Shown: one piece after another, positions 21,330 to 32,249 of the stretch
How positions within the stretch are numbered: position 1 is the stretch's first letter
How the letters are laid out: the number at the start of each line of letters is the position of its first letter
Assembly: GCA_964019695.1 (NCBI GenBank)
Contig: OZ026518.1
Coordinates: forward strand, 81,711,950-81,775,949
Direction of reading: 5' to 3'
DNA: 64,000 nt
From: Loripinus fragilis
Lineage: Eukaryota; Mollusca; Bivalvia; Lucinida; Lucinidae
Notes under the pieces: generated by a model
What the model was told of the DNA's origin: nothing
The model's database searches: none
What the model saw: the letters and a program-made list of their open reading frames with translations, nothing else
Made by a program: the position numbers and the translations under genes

Positions 21330-23735
21330 AGAAGTGAGCGAAGCTCACATACCCCCGGCGGTAGCCATCAGAGGTTGTAACACTTTCAGAGAAAAGACAA
21401 AATTGTCAAAGATTTCATAATCCTAAATCAAGTAGTTTCTGAGAAAACTTTGATGAAAAATGTCCATATGTGTTATATAAGAGTGACAGAAGGAAAAATT
21501 GAAAATTTGAAAAAAGAAGGCAAAATGAGGACTAGCACCTTAGTTTTCATTTACACACTACACTTCTCCTACCTGAGAGTACACAAATAATTTCATAATC
21601 CTAAATCAAGTAGTTGCTGAGAAAACTCTGACAAAAAACGTCCATATGTGTTATATAGGAGTGACAGAAGGAAAAATTGAAAAAGAAGTCAAAATGAGCT
21701 TTAGCATCTTTATTTTCATTTACACAATACACTTAGCCTACTTGAAGGTGTACACTAAATTTGAAAACAATGGCTCCAATAGGAGCCGAGAGATCTGTGA
21801 CAGAAATTTTCATTGGAGAGAAAGAAAAATGAATAAATAAAAGGACTGATAAGCAATATCAGGGCTTATTTTTACCATCTTGGGACAATGACCCATACCC
21901 CTGGAATTGGGAATTTTAGCGTGTAAACGCCCCATATTGGGAATTTTTTAGTGTCCTTTGCTATATTGTCAAATATTAAAATATATCATATTTATCTGAA
22001 TTTAGCTGTACTGTTAAGTTATAATCAGAATTGCATGATGTATTATAATTATGAGACTGTGCAATGCTGAATATTCCCAGAATCCCAGGGTTCCAACTCA
22101 TATTTTTTTAGGGTGCCCTCTAGGGTAAAAGTTTGGTGGTTCATTTTTAGAGGGTACATGAAGCCACAAAAACGCTGACAGCCACTCATTTTTAAAGCAC
22201 AGTGTATGCCTAGATTTGTTATTAACTGCTTAAAAATCACTATGCAAACCCACCCTAAAATTTGAGCAGGGCTCCCCTAAACAGAATTTGCTGGAAATGA
22301 CTAAGTTAACACACTGAAAAAAAAAATGGGCAGGGGTTCCCCTATACATAATGCTTTTTCGTTCACCCCCAGCCCTTTTCCCCAGCCATCATAAAGTAGG
22401 GATAAGATAGAAAACTGAAGAAGTGGGGTGGGGTACTTTGAACTACAGAAACTTACACCAAAGTACTAGCTTCTTCAGGTTTGATAGACAAGAGACAGAT
22501 ACAAGATAGTCAATATAAAATCTTACCTCTTTAATTTTCCATCTCACTTGAGTCCCATCCTTACACACAGATGTACCAAATTAGTCTAGCTATTTTTTCA
22601 GCTGTTTGGTATTTATATTTTATGCATCGGGAGAACAAGCTTTAATGTTGCACTTACAGGGGCACTTACAGGGGCAATTATCTATTAAAACAAAGAAGTA
22701 ATCCACGGCTGATATGCCGATGGTTAGAGGACATATAAACACCCCTGTGCCCTGATAATTAAACGGCAGGTTAAATTTATACACGACCGATAACAACCGT
22801 CGGTAGAAAAATGTAAACATCCGGTTCACACCACGCTAATTTTCGTGATTGGGAACCCTGAATACACATGCTGTACACACATTTTAAAGCCAACTTTTAC
22901 TAGACAAATTGATGATTTGTTTTCAAAATTTTTTGAAACTTGAAATTGGGAATTTTCCTCCGAAAATTGGGAAAAAAAGATACTTTTTGGCATTGGGAAT
23001 ATAACCGAATAACGGCTATAAAATCGGCCAAAAATAAGCCCTGAATATGTGGCTGTTCTTTTGTTACACAATACAACTCATCACTATCAAGCTTTGTACC
23101 AAATTTCAGAGTCCTAACTCAAGTGGTTGCTGAGAAATCTTTGACAGAAAAAATGTCTATATGTATTATATAAGAGAGAGAAGGAAAAAATGAAAATTTG
23201 AAAAAAGAAGGCAAAATGAGGATTAGCATCTTAATTTCCATTTACACAGTACACTTTGCCATCCTGAAGATGTAAACAAAATTTGAAAACACTGGCCCCA
23301 ATAGGAGCTGAGAAATCTGTGACAGAAATTTTCATTGGAGAGAAAGAAAAATGAACAAATCAAGGGACTGATAAGCAATATGTGGCTGTTCTTTTGTTAC
23401 ACAATACAACTCATCACTATCAAGCTTTGTACCAAATTTCAGAATCCTAACCCAAGTAGTTGCTGAGAAATCTTTGACGAAATTTTTTTCCATTGGAGAG
23501 AAAGAAAAATGAACAAATAAAGGGACTGATAAGCAATATGTGGCTGTTCTTTTGTTACACAATACAACTCATCACTATCAAGCCTTGTACCGAATTTCAG
23601 GATCCTAGCCCAAGTAGTTGCTGAGAAATCTTTGACGAAAAAAAAAGTTTACAGACAAACAAACAAACAGACAAACATAATTACAGAAAAGGCAAAAACT
23701 ATATACCCCCTATATACTTCGTACCGGGGGTATAA
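21330..23735. mobile_element. Repeat element of about 160-bp units, ACCCCCGG ends
   Basis: The left edge reads CACATACCCCCGGCGGTAGCC and the right edge ACCGGGGGTATA is its inverse, trimmed here to their shared CATACCCCCGG core. Internal units repeat AATTTCAGAATCCTAA...AAGTAGTTGCTGAGAAA and CATTGGAGAGAAAGAAAAATG, with three GGACTGATAAGCAATAT junctions (21842, 23366, 23525). One junction is split by a 1.18-kb insertion. A (CAAA)n tract lies near 23655. It has no coding capacity. Confidence 0.65.
21860..23043. mobile_element. hAT-like element with 5-bp target duplication (AATAT)
   Basis: Inverted ends CAGGGCTTATTTTT and AAAAATAAGCCCTG bound 1,184 bp. AATAT lies directly on both sides (21855-21859 and 23044-23048). 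The unoccupied target GATAAGCAATATGTGGCTG is present twice nearby, at about 23370 and 23530, so the insertion boundaries are exact. No transposase frame is seen. Confidence 0.85.
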
Positions 23736-23825
23736 TAAGCATTAACTATGATTAAGGGATAAGAAAATTATCAAACTTTTAGCCCCCAATCCATTCCAAA
23801 TCACCCAAGCTACATGTCCTGTTAC

Positions 23826-24005
23826 CTTTAGATTTAGCTGAGCGTGTCTTTCGTTTGTTTTCTTGGCTCTCTTCCTGTTGTTCCACAACAACTGGTGAAT
23901 TACGCCCCCTTGTTCTACTACGAACTGGTGATTTATCACGGTTTCCTGGGGAATGAGAAAGCATATTGTGAGATTCAGAAAGTGATTCACTAGCTGGCAT
24001 TCCCA
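23826..24005 (-). CDS. NCOA6: NCOA6, C-terminal basic exon
   Basis: This exon encodes about 60 residues. It contains ASESLSESH, a KSPVRSRTRGRNSP stretch and a Glu/Gln-rich segment ending KRKTRSAKSK. The vertebrate protein also has an ASES motif in its tail and ends in a KRRKSK-type basic cluster, so this is taken as the C-terminal part. The donor AAAG|GTAAC follows 23826 in phase 1. Two phase-1 acceptors fit: after CTCAAG (exon from 24005) or after GCCAG (exon from 23993). The second is the more canonical CAG. If the donor is not used, reading runs 15 more codons (GNRTCSLGDLEWIGG) to a stop ending at 23779. Otherwise one more small exon lies downstream and was not identified. Confidence 0.7.
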
Positions 24006-24336
24006 CTTGAGCCTTTTTTCAAATGGGAGAAATTTGTGATACTGCATTTAACTTGGAATATTTGGACAGATAGGAATTAGCAAACATGTAAACCCAGACA
24101 AGTTTGATCACAGATTACATTGTTGAGCTGGTATCCTGCAAAAGGTACAAGTTGGCATGTGCATACAGCGAAGGTTCAAATACATGTAAGTCTGCGCATC
24201 TACAGTCTAATCTGAGTCTAAGTTTTTCACTCGAAGAAACGTTGAACGTAAGTTTACCATAGAGCGTCCATTGAGGACTGATCAGACTTGATGGGCTCAT
24301 ATGTCAACTAGTACCTTTTGCTGGACACTGGCTCGC

Positions 24337-24580
24337 ATATGGGCCTCGACGCAACAAAACCTGTCTTTGAGTTTCTGACAAAGTGAGACTCAAACCCATC
24401 TCCTCAGCTACAGAGACTAGCTAGAAAATTGAAAATTTGCTGGAAGGCTAGATGATTCTTTCCAATAAGCGAATAGCAAAGGCACTTTTCAGAACTGCGC
24501 GTATGCGCAGGCTGGTCTGCGCCTTTGTTGTTCGCAAACTCCCGAAGACAGGTTTACTCACGTTGAGGCCCATATAGTGA
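24337..24580. repeat. GGCCTCGACGCGAG repeat, complete copy
   Basis: Inverted ends TATGGGCCTCGACGCAAC and CACGTTGAGGCCCATA, with a CTGCGCGTATGCGCAG hairpin in the interior. Fragments recur at 5805, 18550 and 48382. Confidence 0.6.
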
Positions 24581-24589
24581 GTTTGTTTG

Positions 24590-24780
24590 TTTGTTTAGTT
24601 TGATTCCTTACATTCCAATCAAATTTTTTTTATGGAACATATCTTCCTGGGTTGAACCAGTACTAAGCAGCGGATAAAGTGTCTTGCTCAAAACACAGCG
24701 ACTCCACCAGTGGTGAGGCTCGAACCAGCAACCCTTTGATCCCTAGTCTAACGCTCTACCAACAGTCACTGTGCTCCGCC
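24590..24780 (-). repeat. tRNA-derived SINE
   Basis: The minus strand carries a degenerate tRNA-like head (GGCTCGAACC B-box region inverted near 24716) and the CCTGGGTTGAACCAGTACTA body shared with 2990-3185. GTTT repeats lie at the far end. Confidence 0.6.
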
Positions 24781-24794
24781 CAAATATGTAGTGT

Positions 24795-24962
24795 TAACAG
24801 ACCTCTAGATAAGTATGAAATTGACAACTAAATTTCATTTCTCAACCAAAACATGTTTGTGGGTACTCTAAAAACAGCTTAATTGAGCACCCCAAAACAG
24901 TTTTAACTGATTGATAAGAAAATAATCACAATTTTATGTTATGTTTTATGCCACTAAATTTT
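24795..24962. repeat. GGTGCTCAAAAGAACC hairpin MITE, internally deleted
   Basis: Flanking blocks TTTCTCAACCAAAACATG and GATTGATAAGAAAATAATC are present. The core stem is shortened to TACTCTAAAAACAGC. Confidence 0.55.
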
Positions 24963-25156
24963 ACGTTTGCTGATTGGTTAATTGCTCTTATAATATTATG
25001 TTTGGCCCTGGTAGGCAGATAGTGACTGAAAGCGTCCAGCCATGTGTTGACTGCAATGGTGACAAAATAAAGTTCCATATTTTTTGCAAATTTTCATGAA
25101 TATTTCGTTGATTTATGCAATAATAGCAAATTGCCAATCAAACATGACTTTTCAAT

Positions 25157-25258
25157 ACATTAACATTTACCAGGTCTCTCGGGAAAGCTCATAAACCTTG
25201 GGACTTTGCCCTCGGTTTTTACCATTTCTCTCGAGACCTGGCGAATGTTAATGTATGA
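25157..25258. repeat. Foldback with ACATTTACCAGGTCTC arms
   Basis: TACATTAACATTTACCAGG and TCTCTCGGGA pair with TCTCGAGACCTGGCGAATGT and TAATGTA on the other side. Related to the foldback near 6400. Confidence 0.6.
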
Positions 25259-26029
25259 AAAACTGTTTGAACCCTATAATATGGAAAATTTATGAATTTA
25301 ATGCCATTAATAACTTGAGGCTCTGATTTCAGTTCAGAAAATACATACATTACTTCATGTTGCATAGTTTGTAATGTCTGGAAAACCATGCCTCATGAAG
25401 TTTTGTTGTATGCACTTGACCACACACTTTACAAATGAGATACATTTTCTTATAGAATAGATAACAAATTTTTGCACTAATTTTCATGCCTTTGTCATTT
25501 GACTTTTTCAAAATTACCCTTTTCAAATAATTATTTCAGGAACATTATCAGAATGCCAAACAGCTTGAATCTAGTCTATCGGTTCTGATTTGGGTCTAAA
25601 GTTCAAAACTATTTGCAAAGGTTATCAAACACTGTAAACCAAGATCAGATGTCTACAATGTATGTATAGAGCAGTCTGATCTGGGTCTGTTTGTATGCCA
25701 GATGAAAGAAGTCTGTTGTTAAAGGGATAAATTGCAGAAGAAATCAGGACATAATATTTTCAATAGCAATTTCAACTGGTAGTTAAAGTGAAAATCTATT
25801 TTTTGTTTTAGCTTACATGGGTGATATACTAATATGCATATCATGCATATGGGATATTCAAATTTTTGAATGGATATGACATTTATTTCATCGAGTGAAG
25901 TGAAAAATGTTTATTTCAATGAGTTGCAGAGCCACAAATGAAATAACATTTTTTCGCCTCACAAGATGAAATAAATGCCATATTCATGGCAAAAATTTGA
26001 ATTTTCTGCCATTATATACAATTTGAGCC

Positions 26030-26255
26030 AGTGTGTGAGATTTCCAACAATGTGGTATGTGTGACCAGCAAAGCCTCAGATCAGCATGCGCATATGCACA
26101 GTCTGATCAGAGCCTTTGCTGGTCGCTTGAGTATTCTATGATTGTTAAGCTACTGACCGAACACCATTTGGAGTTTCTAAGCTTTAAAGGAGGCGGCAGA
26201 GGCTCGTCCGAGTCTACACTTGTCAAAATGTTGGAAATCTCATGCCACGGCTCAT
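26030..26255. repeat. GAGCC..TTTCCAAC MITE, complete copy
   Basis: Ends GAGATTTCCAACAATGTGG and TTGGAAATCTCATGCC, then ACGGCTC. The inner stem CTCAGATCAGCATGCGC pairs with GCACAGTCTGATCAGAG. Confidence 0.65.
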
Positions 26256-26298
26256 TTTTGAAGTGTAACAGATCACCTTGTGTAAAACCAGAACCTAC

Positions 26299-29223
26299 CT
26301 GCAGGTGCATTCTGTGGCTTTTCTTGAAGATTTGGTGATTGTCTACTTCTCCGATTCTGAGAATTTCTACGAACTTCTTCAGATTTAGAGACATCAACTT
26401 TTTTCTCTGGCACAGACTTGACTATCGCTTTACCATCCTTTCTGGTTTCTTTCAATACAACAGTCTTTGATTTTTCTTTTTCATCACTTTTCAAACTTGT
26501 CCTAGCCCTAAGACCACTTTTAACAGTGTCAATTAATGTCTGAGTATTAGAATCATCAGAATGTTTCAATTCATTACTACCTAAAGTTGGAGAACTGTTA
26601 GTTTTTACACTACCTACTTTATTATCTTTTGAACTATCGTTTTTTGAGCTAACTTCAGAACTATTGTCTAACCTAAGTTTTTTATTCAACTCTTCAGAAG
26701 CATTAGAACTATCACTTTCACCAGTATTAGTTCTTTTCCGACTTCTCAGCTGCCTAGGAGCTAAATCCAAATCACTAGAAGCTTGACATGCACCAGAAAT
26801 TGATTTATCCTCATGAGATTCCTCAGGTGGTGCATGCGACCGAGTTTTTACTTTGGTAATTTTAGAAATCTCACTATTTTCTAAACTTTCAGGAGAAGAT
26901 GACCTATTGTTATTACCTCCTCTATCATTGTGTAATGAGACATTAGAGTTAGACCCTGAAACAGGTTTAGTTGCACAAGATGAACTAGACACAGTTGCCA
27001 TGGTGACTGAAGTAGGTACAACCACCAGTTTATCACAATCAGTTTTATCTAGTGTCACATTATCACATTCCTCTGTTGACTGTACTTTAACCAACACATC
27101 ATGCCCTGACTGACTAGTTTCGGATTTTTCTTGTTCCAGTGCTTTCAAATCTAATGACTCAGATATTGTTTCAGCACTAGCTTGACTACAAGACTCTGAA
27201 TTAAGAGTTTCTATTGAAGTAAATTTAAGTCCGTCCTTTACTGTATCCTCATTTACTGGAGCACTTGTCTCTTTGCTAGAGACAATTAATGGAGCTGTAT
27301 TTTGCACAGTACTTGTGGCATTAGTATTTGTGCAAGTTTTTAGGCTTGCACTATTTGAGACTGAGAGTAAACCACTTGTAACTACTGATTTGACACTTAA
27401 TTCTGAAATGGATGCACTAGGATCGAAGTTCACAAATTTTGAATCAGAAGGACTTGAACTTTGTCTAGTTAGAACTGGTATTGGTAAATTTGAAGAACTC
27501 TGGATTTCCTTGTTTGAATCACATGAAGTGTCTCTCCGAGTACAAGAGGTAATGTGAGGAGGCAGTCTGTCAGCTGATATTGAATGAAGATTTGCTGTTT
27601 CCTGTAACATTTCTGACAGACCCATCTGCTGGTATGGGCTTTTAGGCTTATCTTCATGTTGAAGTACAGGATATCTGGCATTGAAGGGATGCAAAAGTGG
27701 GGGACTAGGTCCAGTGGCATTTACGCTTGGTTTAACAGTCCGTTCTGTAACACCTATGAGATTTGCCATTTTTGTATCACTATTGCACAATGTGGTTGAT
27801 GAAATATTAGCACTAGAAGTAGACACTGGGTTTGATATATACCCACCTCCTGGCAACATACTAGAAGGTGGGAAAGCACTTACTGTTGAATCACTGGAGT
27901 GTGTTTTAAGGGACAGAACTGATCCAGTAACTGCTGGTACAAGTACAGTTGAAGCTTGAGATCCACTAGCAATCAATGTTCCAGCACTGACTGATGTGAC
28001 CATTGTCTGTGAAACTGGCAATGCCAGTTCTTCATTTAAAGATGAACTAGTATAATGAGGTAATGAATGTGCAAGATCTAGAGATCCATCGAAACAAAAA
28101 CCTGTGATAGATGGTGTGATAGAATCAATGTCTAAGTGTGATGAATCTCCAACAAGAGTTCGATTTATTCCTGAAGTAGTCACACTGCGTGCATTTGTTT
28201 TAGGTAGTGAAACAGTACTACTAGATCCCTGCTTGACTGTGGAAGCACTGCTTGACGGGGATCGGCTTTTCTGATGAGGTAGTGAGTTATCTAATGGAAG
28301 GGGTTTAACAAGTTTTTGCACTGACTCAGTAAGCCTCTTCGGCAGAGGTAATGATGAGGCATACTGGTTGAAAGGAACAGTGTTTGCTACTCCTGGGGAT
28401 GACTTGCGAACACCACTCATAGCACTGGTCCCTTTCTGTTCTTCACTTATCTTAGTCACTCTTGAACTAGAACAATTTATAGAACTATCATTAGACTGAG
28501 AAGCACTCGAAGCTGTGACACTTGTATGTACATTACTTCGTACTGTTGATATATCAAAGTTACTTAGCAGCTCTGTTGATGCTGGGCTCTGTCCTCTTGG
28601 ACGAGTAGCCACTGGAGATCTTGGACTGTGAGGCTGATCAGTACCATTAGCTGTTGTGGGTACCGAAAGCTGTGCCTGAGCTGCTTGTTGCTGCAACTGT
28701 TGAAATATTGGTCTCAATTCTTCCAATTTCCGCTGCAGTATCACTGGGTCTTTTGTTCCTGCTATTGCAGAGAGATGACGCAAGTGGGAGTGATGATATG
28801 GCTCAGATTTCAATGCAGCCACATCATTATGGTGCTGCATAGACACCGGTGCCATATCCACACCTCCAATATTAGAGTGCATCATCTCTCTTCTGTTCTC
28901 TAGGTCTACACCAGAAAGACCAGAAAAATTAGCTCTTGGTATGGACCCTGACTGAGTTGACATTCTTTGTTCACTGTATGATGGTCTATTTAGCTCACTA
29001 TGCTGCATGATCAGGTGAGATTCACTTCGCACTGGTAAATGATTAGCATAACTTTGTGTTGTTAAATACGGTAGTCGTGAACCTCCAATGCTGGCCACTG
29101 GATCTGATGGTCTCGAGTTGACATTACTTCTGGGGCTATTGCTGCTTCTAGGTCTGGGGCTACCACGAGGACTGTTCCTAGGGCTGCCTTTTTTCTTCTG
29201 CGTAGTTGAGTTTTCTGGGTTGC
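26299..29223 (-). CDS. NCOA6: NCOA6, large Ser/Thr-rich exon
   Basis: A 2,925-nt exon (975 codons), open throughout. The acceptor is TTTTTTGCAG|GC at 29223 and the donor CTGCAG|GTAGGT after 26299, phase 1 on both sides. It joins the upstream exon as G|GC (Gly). It begins with a conserved Ser/Pro/Arg block (KKKGSPRNSPRGSPRPRSS), then a long low-complexity Ser/Thr region with little predicted fold. LSEML (27605-27619, in QQMGLSEMLQETA) sits where vertebrates carry a second nuclear-receptor box. LRSRKRTN and a KKLRL cluster are possible nuclear signals, and the 3' part is rich in Lys and Ser. The open frame reads 8 codons past the donor to a stop at 26273; that tail is intronic. The GTG at 29098 is a Val codon, not a start. 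Confidence 0.92.
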
Positions 29224-29317
29224 CTGCAAAAAAGAGAATTTTTTATTGGTTCGAAATTGAATTTGGGATACAATGTATTCAGAGAATAGGGCATTATTAC
29301 CTGTATGAGCTACTCAC

Positions 29318-29385
29318 AGGTTCAGATAAACAACATTTTTAAGCGTAAAATTGTCAATATTTTCTTACCCATCAATTTTAACATA
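29318..29385. repeat. GGTGCTCAAAAGAACC hairpin MITE, left half (split)
   Basis: Reads from CAGGTTCAGATAAACAAC to ATCAATTTTAACATA and then breaks. The continuation (AACATATGTTTTGGGTGC) resumes at 34058-34200 beyond the foldback element, which therefore inserted into this MITE. Confidence 0.85.
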
Positions 29386-29553
29386 GGCGAGGTCTATTGA
29401 CAGCCGGCTGTCAATAGCGTTTTAGGTCTAGTGCCAGCCGGCTGGCAATAGACTTTTTGGTCTAGTGCCAGCCGGCTGGCACTAGACCTAAAACGCTATT
29501 GACAGCCAGCTAGAATTTATCCTTCTTTAACATTTTAGTTTGATTTATATTAA

Positions 29554-30748
29554 AGGTCTTGTGAACCGTCAAAAACACTTTTTTAAAAATCCTCTTGATT
29601 GAAAAGCCAGTAATGAGAGAAACAGAATGCCGAAAGCCCCATCAAAAAATTCACTTTAGTTACCAAGTTACGAGGTTTTAAAATTTAATTAGATGAAAAT
29701 ATGCGAGAGGCTCATATGACGTCATTTGAGCTTTTTGAAATATTAATTTTAAGCTAAACTGAACGGTATGTTTACCGTTTTCGCACAGTTTATAGTTGAA
29801 AATCGTATTTTTCCAAATCACCTCCCTTTCAATTGAATAATGTTTGAAATTAAAATGCTCAGTAGATCAAATCCTCACTATTAAGTTGGATTTTGTTTCT
29901 TTTGACCACTTGCGGGGTAGCTGTTACAGGTATGTCATTTTCAAACAACTGACATGTTTGCAAACTTGCCAATTAAAAAGATCTAATGCTTCAAAGATGG
30001 CCTATGGGAAACCCCATTATAAATAATTGCTAAACTTTTTTCCCTCAGTATATATAGGTTTATAATATATTTGTTCCCATAAAGCAGTGCTAGTATCATT
30101 AAAGTTGATAAGATAAATGAACCAGTTGATATGCAAACTGTTAGCAATAAATCTTTATCTGGTATTTTTCTGCAATGCAAACTATTTTTCTTTAATAAAA
30201 TACCAAATTGTAAATAAATTCATTATATTCTTATTCAATATTCATTCATGTTTTCTATAACTGTATTTAAAATGCCACTAGACTCAGGTAGATTGCTAAG
30301 TATACAGTAGTATTGGAAAATACTGCTGGTTGTCAGCAGACTTTTTGCTGGTGACAACCGGTTGTCACTAGACTTTTTGCTAGTGACAACCGGTTGTCAG
30401 CAGACACTTCCTAATTTTAATATATTTCATTTATTTTAGCATTATTTAATATTTCATTTGCTGAAAATGATTCAATATGATAAAATACAACATTTGCATA
30501 TAAAAGCTTAATTGTGCTGTTTTTAATTGTTTAGAAATCCCACTTCATAAAATATGACATTTTGAAAAAATCATCTCGAAACAATAATGTGGGCGGGGCT
30601 TATTTGCTAATTTGCATAATTTTAAAACTTGCATAACTTTTGACTCGGTTGGAATTTTAAGATCCGGTTTTCAGTGTTTTGGTTTGCTCATCATTGTCAT
30701 TTAAATTATGAAGAGTTTCAAAAATGTTTTTGAAGATTCACAAGACCT
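29554..30748. mobile_element. 1.2-kb element inserted at TTAA in the foldback's left arm
   Basis: Ends AGGTCTTGTGAA and TTCACAAGACCT are perfect 12-bp inverted repeats, continuing imperfectly with TCAAAAACA. TTAA lies on both sides (29550-29553 and 30749-30752). The foldback's right arm still has the unoccupied site (TATATTAACTCAATTAAC, inverted), which proves the insertion. No protein is encoded. TTAA targeting is shared by piggyBac and Kolobok elements; the AGG end does not settle which. Confidence 0.85.
30315..30411. repeat. 97-bp palindrome-module repeat (GACAACCGGTTGTC)
   Basis: Starts GGAAAATACTGCTGG and ends CAGCAGACACTTCC. It has two full GGTGACAACCGGTTGTCAC-type palindromes linked by ACTTTTTGCT. 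The end (inverted: GGAAGTGTCTGCTGACAACC) and the ACTTTTTG links match the architecture of the 29386-34057 arms with a different palindrome core. No target duplication is clear. Confidence 0.7.
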
Positions 30749-30912
30749 TTAAAATTCAATTAACTTTTATATGTTTGCAAGTAAAATAATCCATTTTCAA
30801 CAGCAAAAGAAATATATGGAAAAATGCATAGCTAAAAAAACAGCTTTTTTTTTTTTTATTTCAATGCATGTATTTTAAAATAAATTTATATTTCAATTAT
30901 TTTTTAGGGGGG

Positions 30913-32245
30913 GGGGGGATAGCTGGGGTAAAAAATGCTATCAAGAACTCCCTGCATGTTAGGTAATTTTCCATGCTCTTGAGCTGTCTGCTGATTTTTC
31001 CCCAAAAATTTATGTTTTCAAACAATTCTTGCAAGAATGCCATCAGAGTGTCAAACAATTTGGATACAGATCAGGGCTGACTTTTGTCAGTCCTGATCTG
31101 GGTCCGAACTATTCACAAAAATTATCAGAAAAGGTCACTTGCAAGAAGATAATTTATAAAAAATATGGGGTCTAAGCCTTAACCATTCACCTCATAGAGA
31201 TGTCTTTTGACAGAGCAGCTGGTTTCTGATGAAGCCGTCTGATCAGGATCCACATTTTCCCGAATAGAATTGAATTACATGCATGATATACCTGTCCAGT
31301 AGTCAGAATGCTGTTACGGTTTAATAACCCTTTTCAAATTTCATTCTGAATAATTATGTATTGTAAGGGGTATGTAAAAATATATAAAATTATGTTTTTC
31401 ATTCCTTGCAGATGGCAGTGCAGATCCTGATAAAATGCCACCTCATGCTGCATTTCATCTGGGTCTTCACTGTTTGAACCTGTTTACAGAATGAAAAGGA
31501 AAATGGAGAGAAACTGTCGTACATAGTAATATTCAGCAAGATTTTGGTAAATAATCTCCAAATTATTTCGAACATCTGTAACATATATACATTTGTACAT
31601 GATGGAAATCTAAGTTACATGTGCAAATGAAATAATCCAAGAACAGTCTGCTCCTAGAGGAGCAGTCTGATCAGGACTATCCGCTGGCTTAGTGATAACT
31701 GAGTATTCTGAATCAGCTAGACGATTAATACTCCTTTTAGTTATTTTGGGGACAAACAATACTCTTGTAGGACTTTAACCTTGTCATGCTTAACCGACTG
31801 AATTCTTTTTTGGTATCACTGTGGATCCAGAGCAGCTGGATTCCATTGAAGCTGTCTGATCAGGATCCACATTGTTTTCAACTAGAATTGATTTGAAACT
31901 AAGTGCTGCAGGTTAACCCTTTTTATTCTTAACATGTATTACCCCATACATATTTATGCATTATGTATGAATATGTCCAGTTTATATCTTTATATTAAGT
32001 GGGATTGTCAGTAAAAAATTCTGTAAAATGACAAATTTCAGTTCTTTAAGATTGTTTTTATTTTAGCAAACAGTGCTAACCCTGATGAAATGCCACCTTA
32101 TGCTTTAGCCAGAAAGTAGTATCAACAAGTTACCCCCTAGGGTAGACTTTTGTTGTCTGCTAATAACCTTTGCAAACAGTTTGGATCCAGATCAGGCCAG
32201 TCAAAATGTTGGGCCTGATCTGGAGCCAAACTGTTTGACACCTGG
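30913..32245. repeat. Foldback interior: short hairpins and unlabelled sequence
   Basis: After a 12-G run (30907-30918) come hairpins at about 31051-31115 and 32170-32238 (CAAACAGTTTGGATCCAG type) and 31405-31475 (CAGTGCAGATCCTGAT type). GATCCAGATCAGCTGG-type fragments lie near 31210 and 31830. No gene. Confidence 0.5.
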
Positions 32246-32249
32246 ATGG

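Larger units (their letters stand above)
24006..26298. other. NCOA6 intron with stacked repeats
   Basis: Holds the GGCCTCGACGCGAG repeat (24337-24580), a SINE (24590-24780), a hairpin MITE (24795-24960), a foldback (25157-25258), a short hairpin (25627-25697) and a GAGCC..TTTCCAAC MITE (26030-26255). No additional exon is seen. Confidence 0.6.

Noticed and set aside
24012..24041. Acceptor at 24041 for the C-terminal NCOA6 exon
   Set aside because: The phase fits but an in-frame TGA follows before the conserved part.
26853..28903. Several plus-strand frames of 60-94 codons
   Set aside because: All lie antisense within the open NCOA6 exon and have no motifs.
29088..29342. 84-codon plus-strand frame with a Leu-rich, membrane-like stretch
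   Set aside because: It is antisense to the conserved Ser/Arg block of NCOA6; the Leu/Gly runs are the reverse of Ser/Arg/Pro codons.
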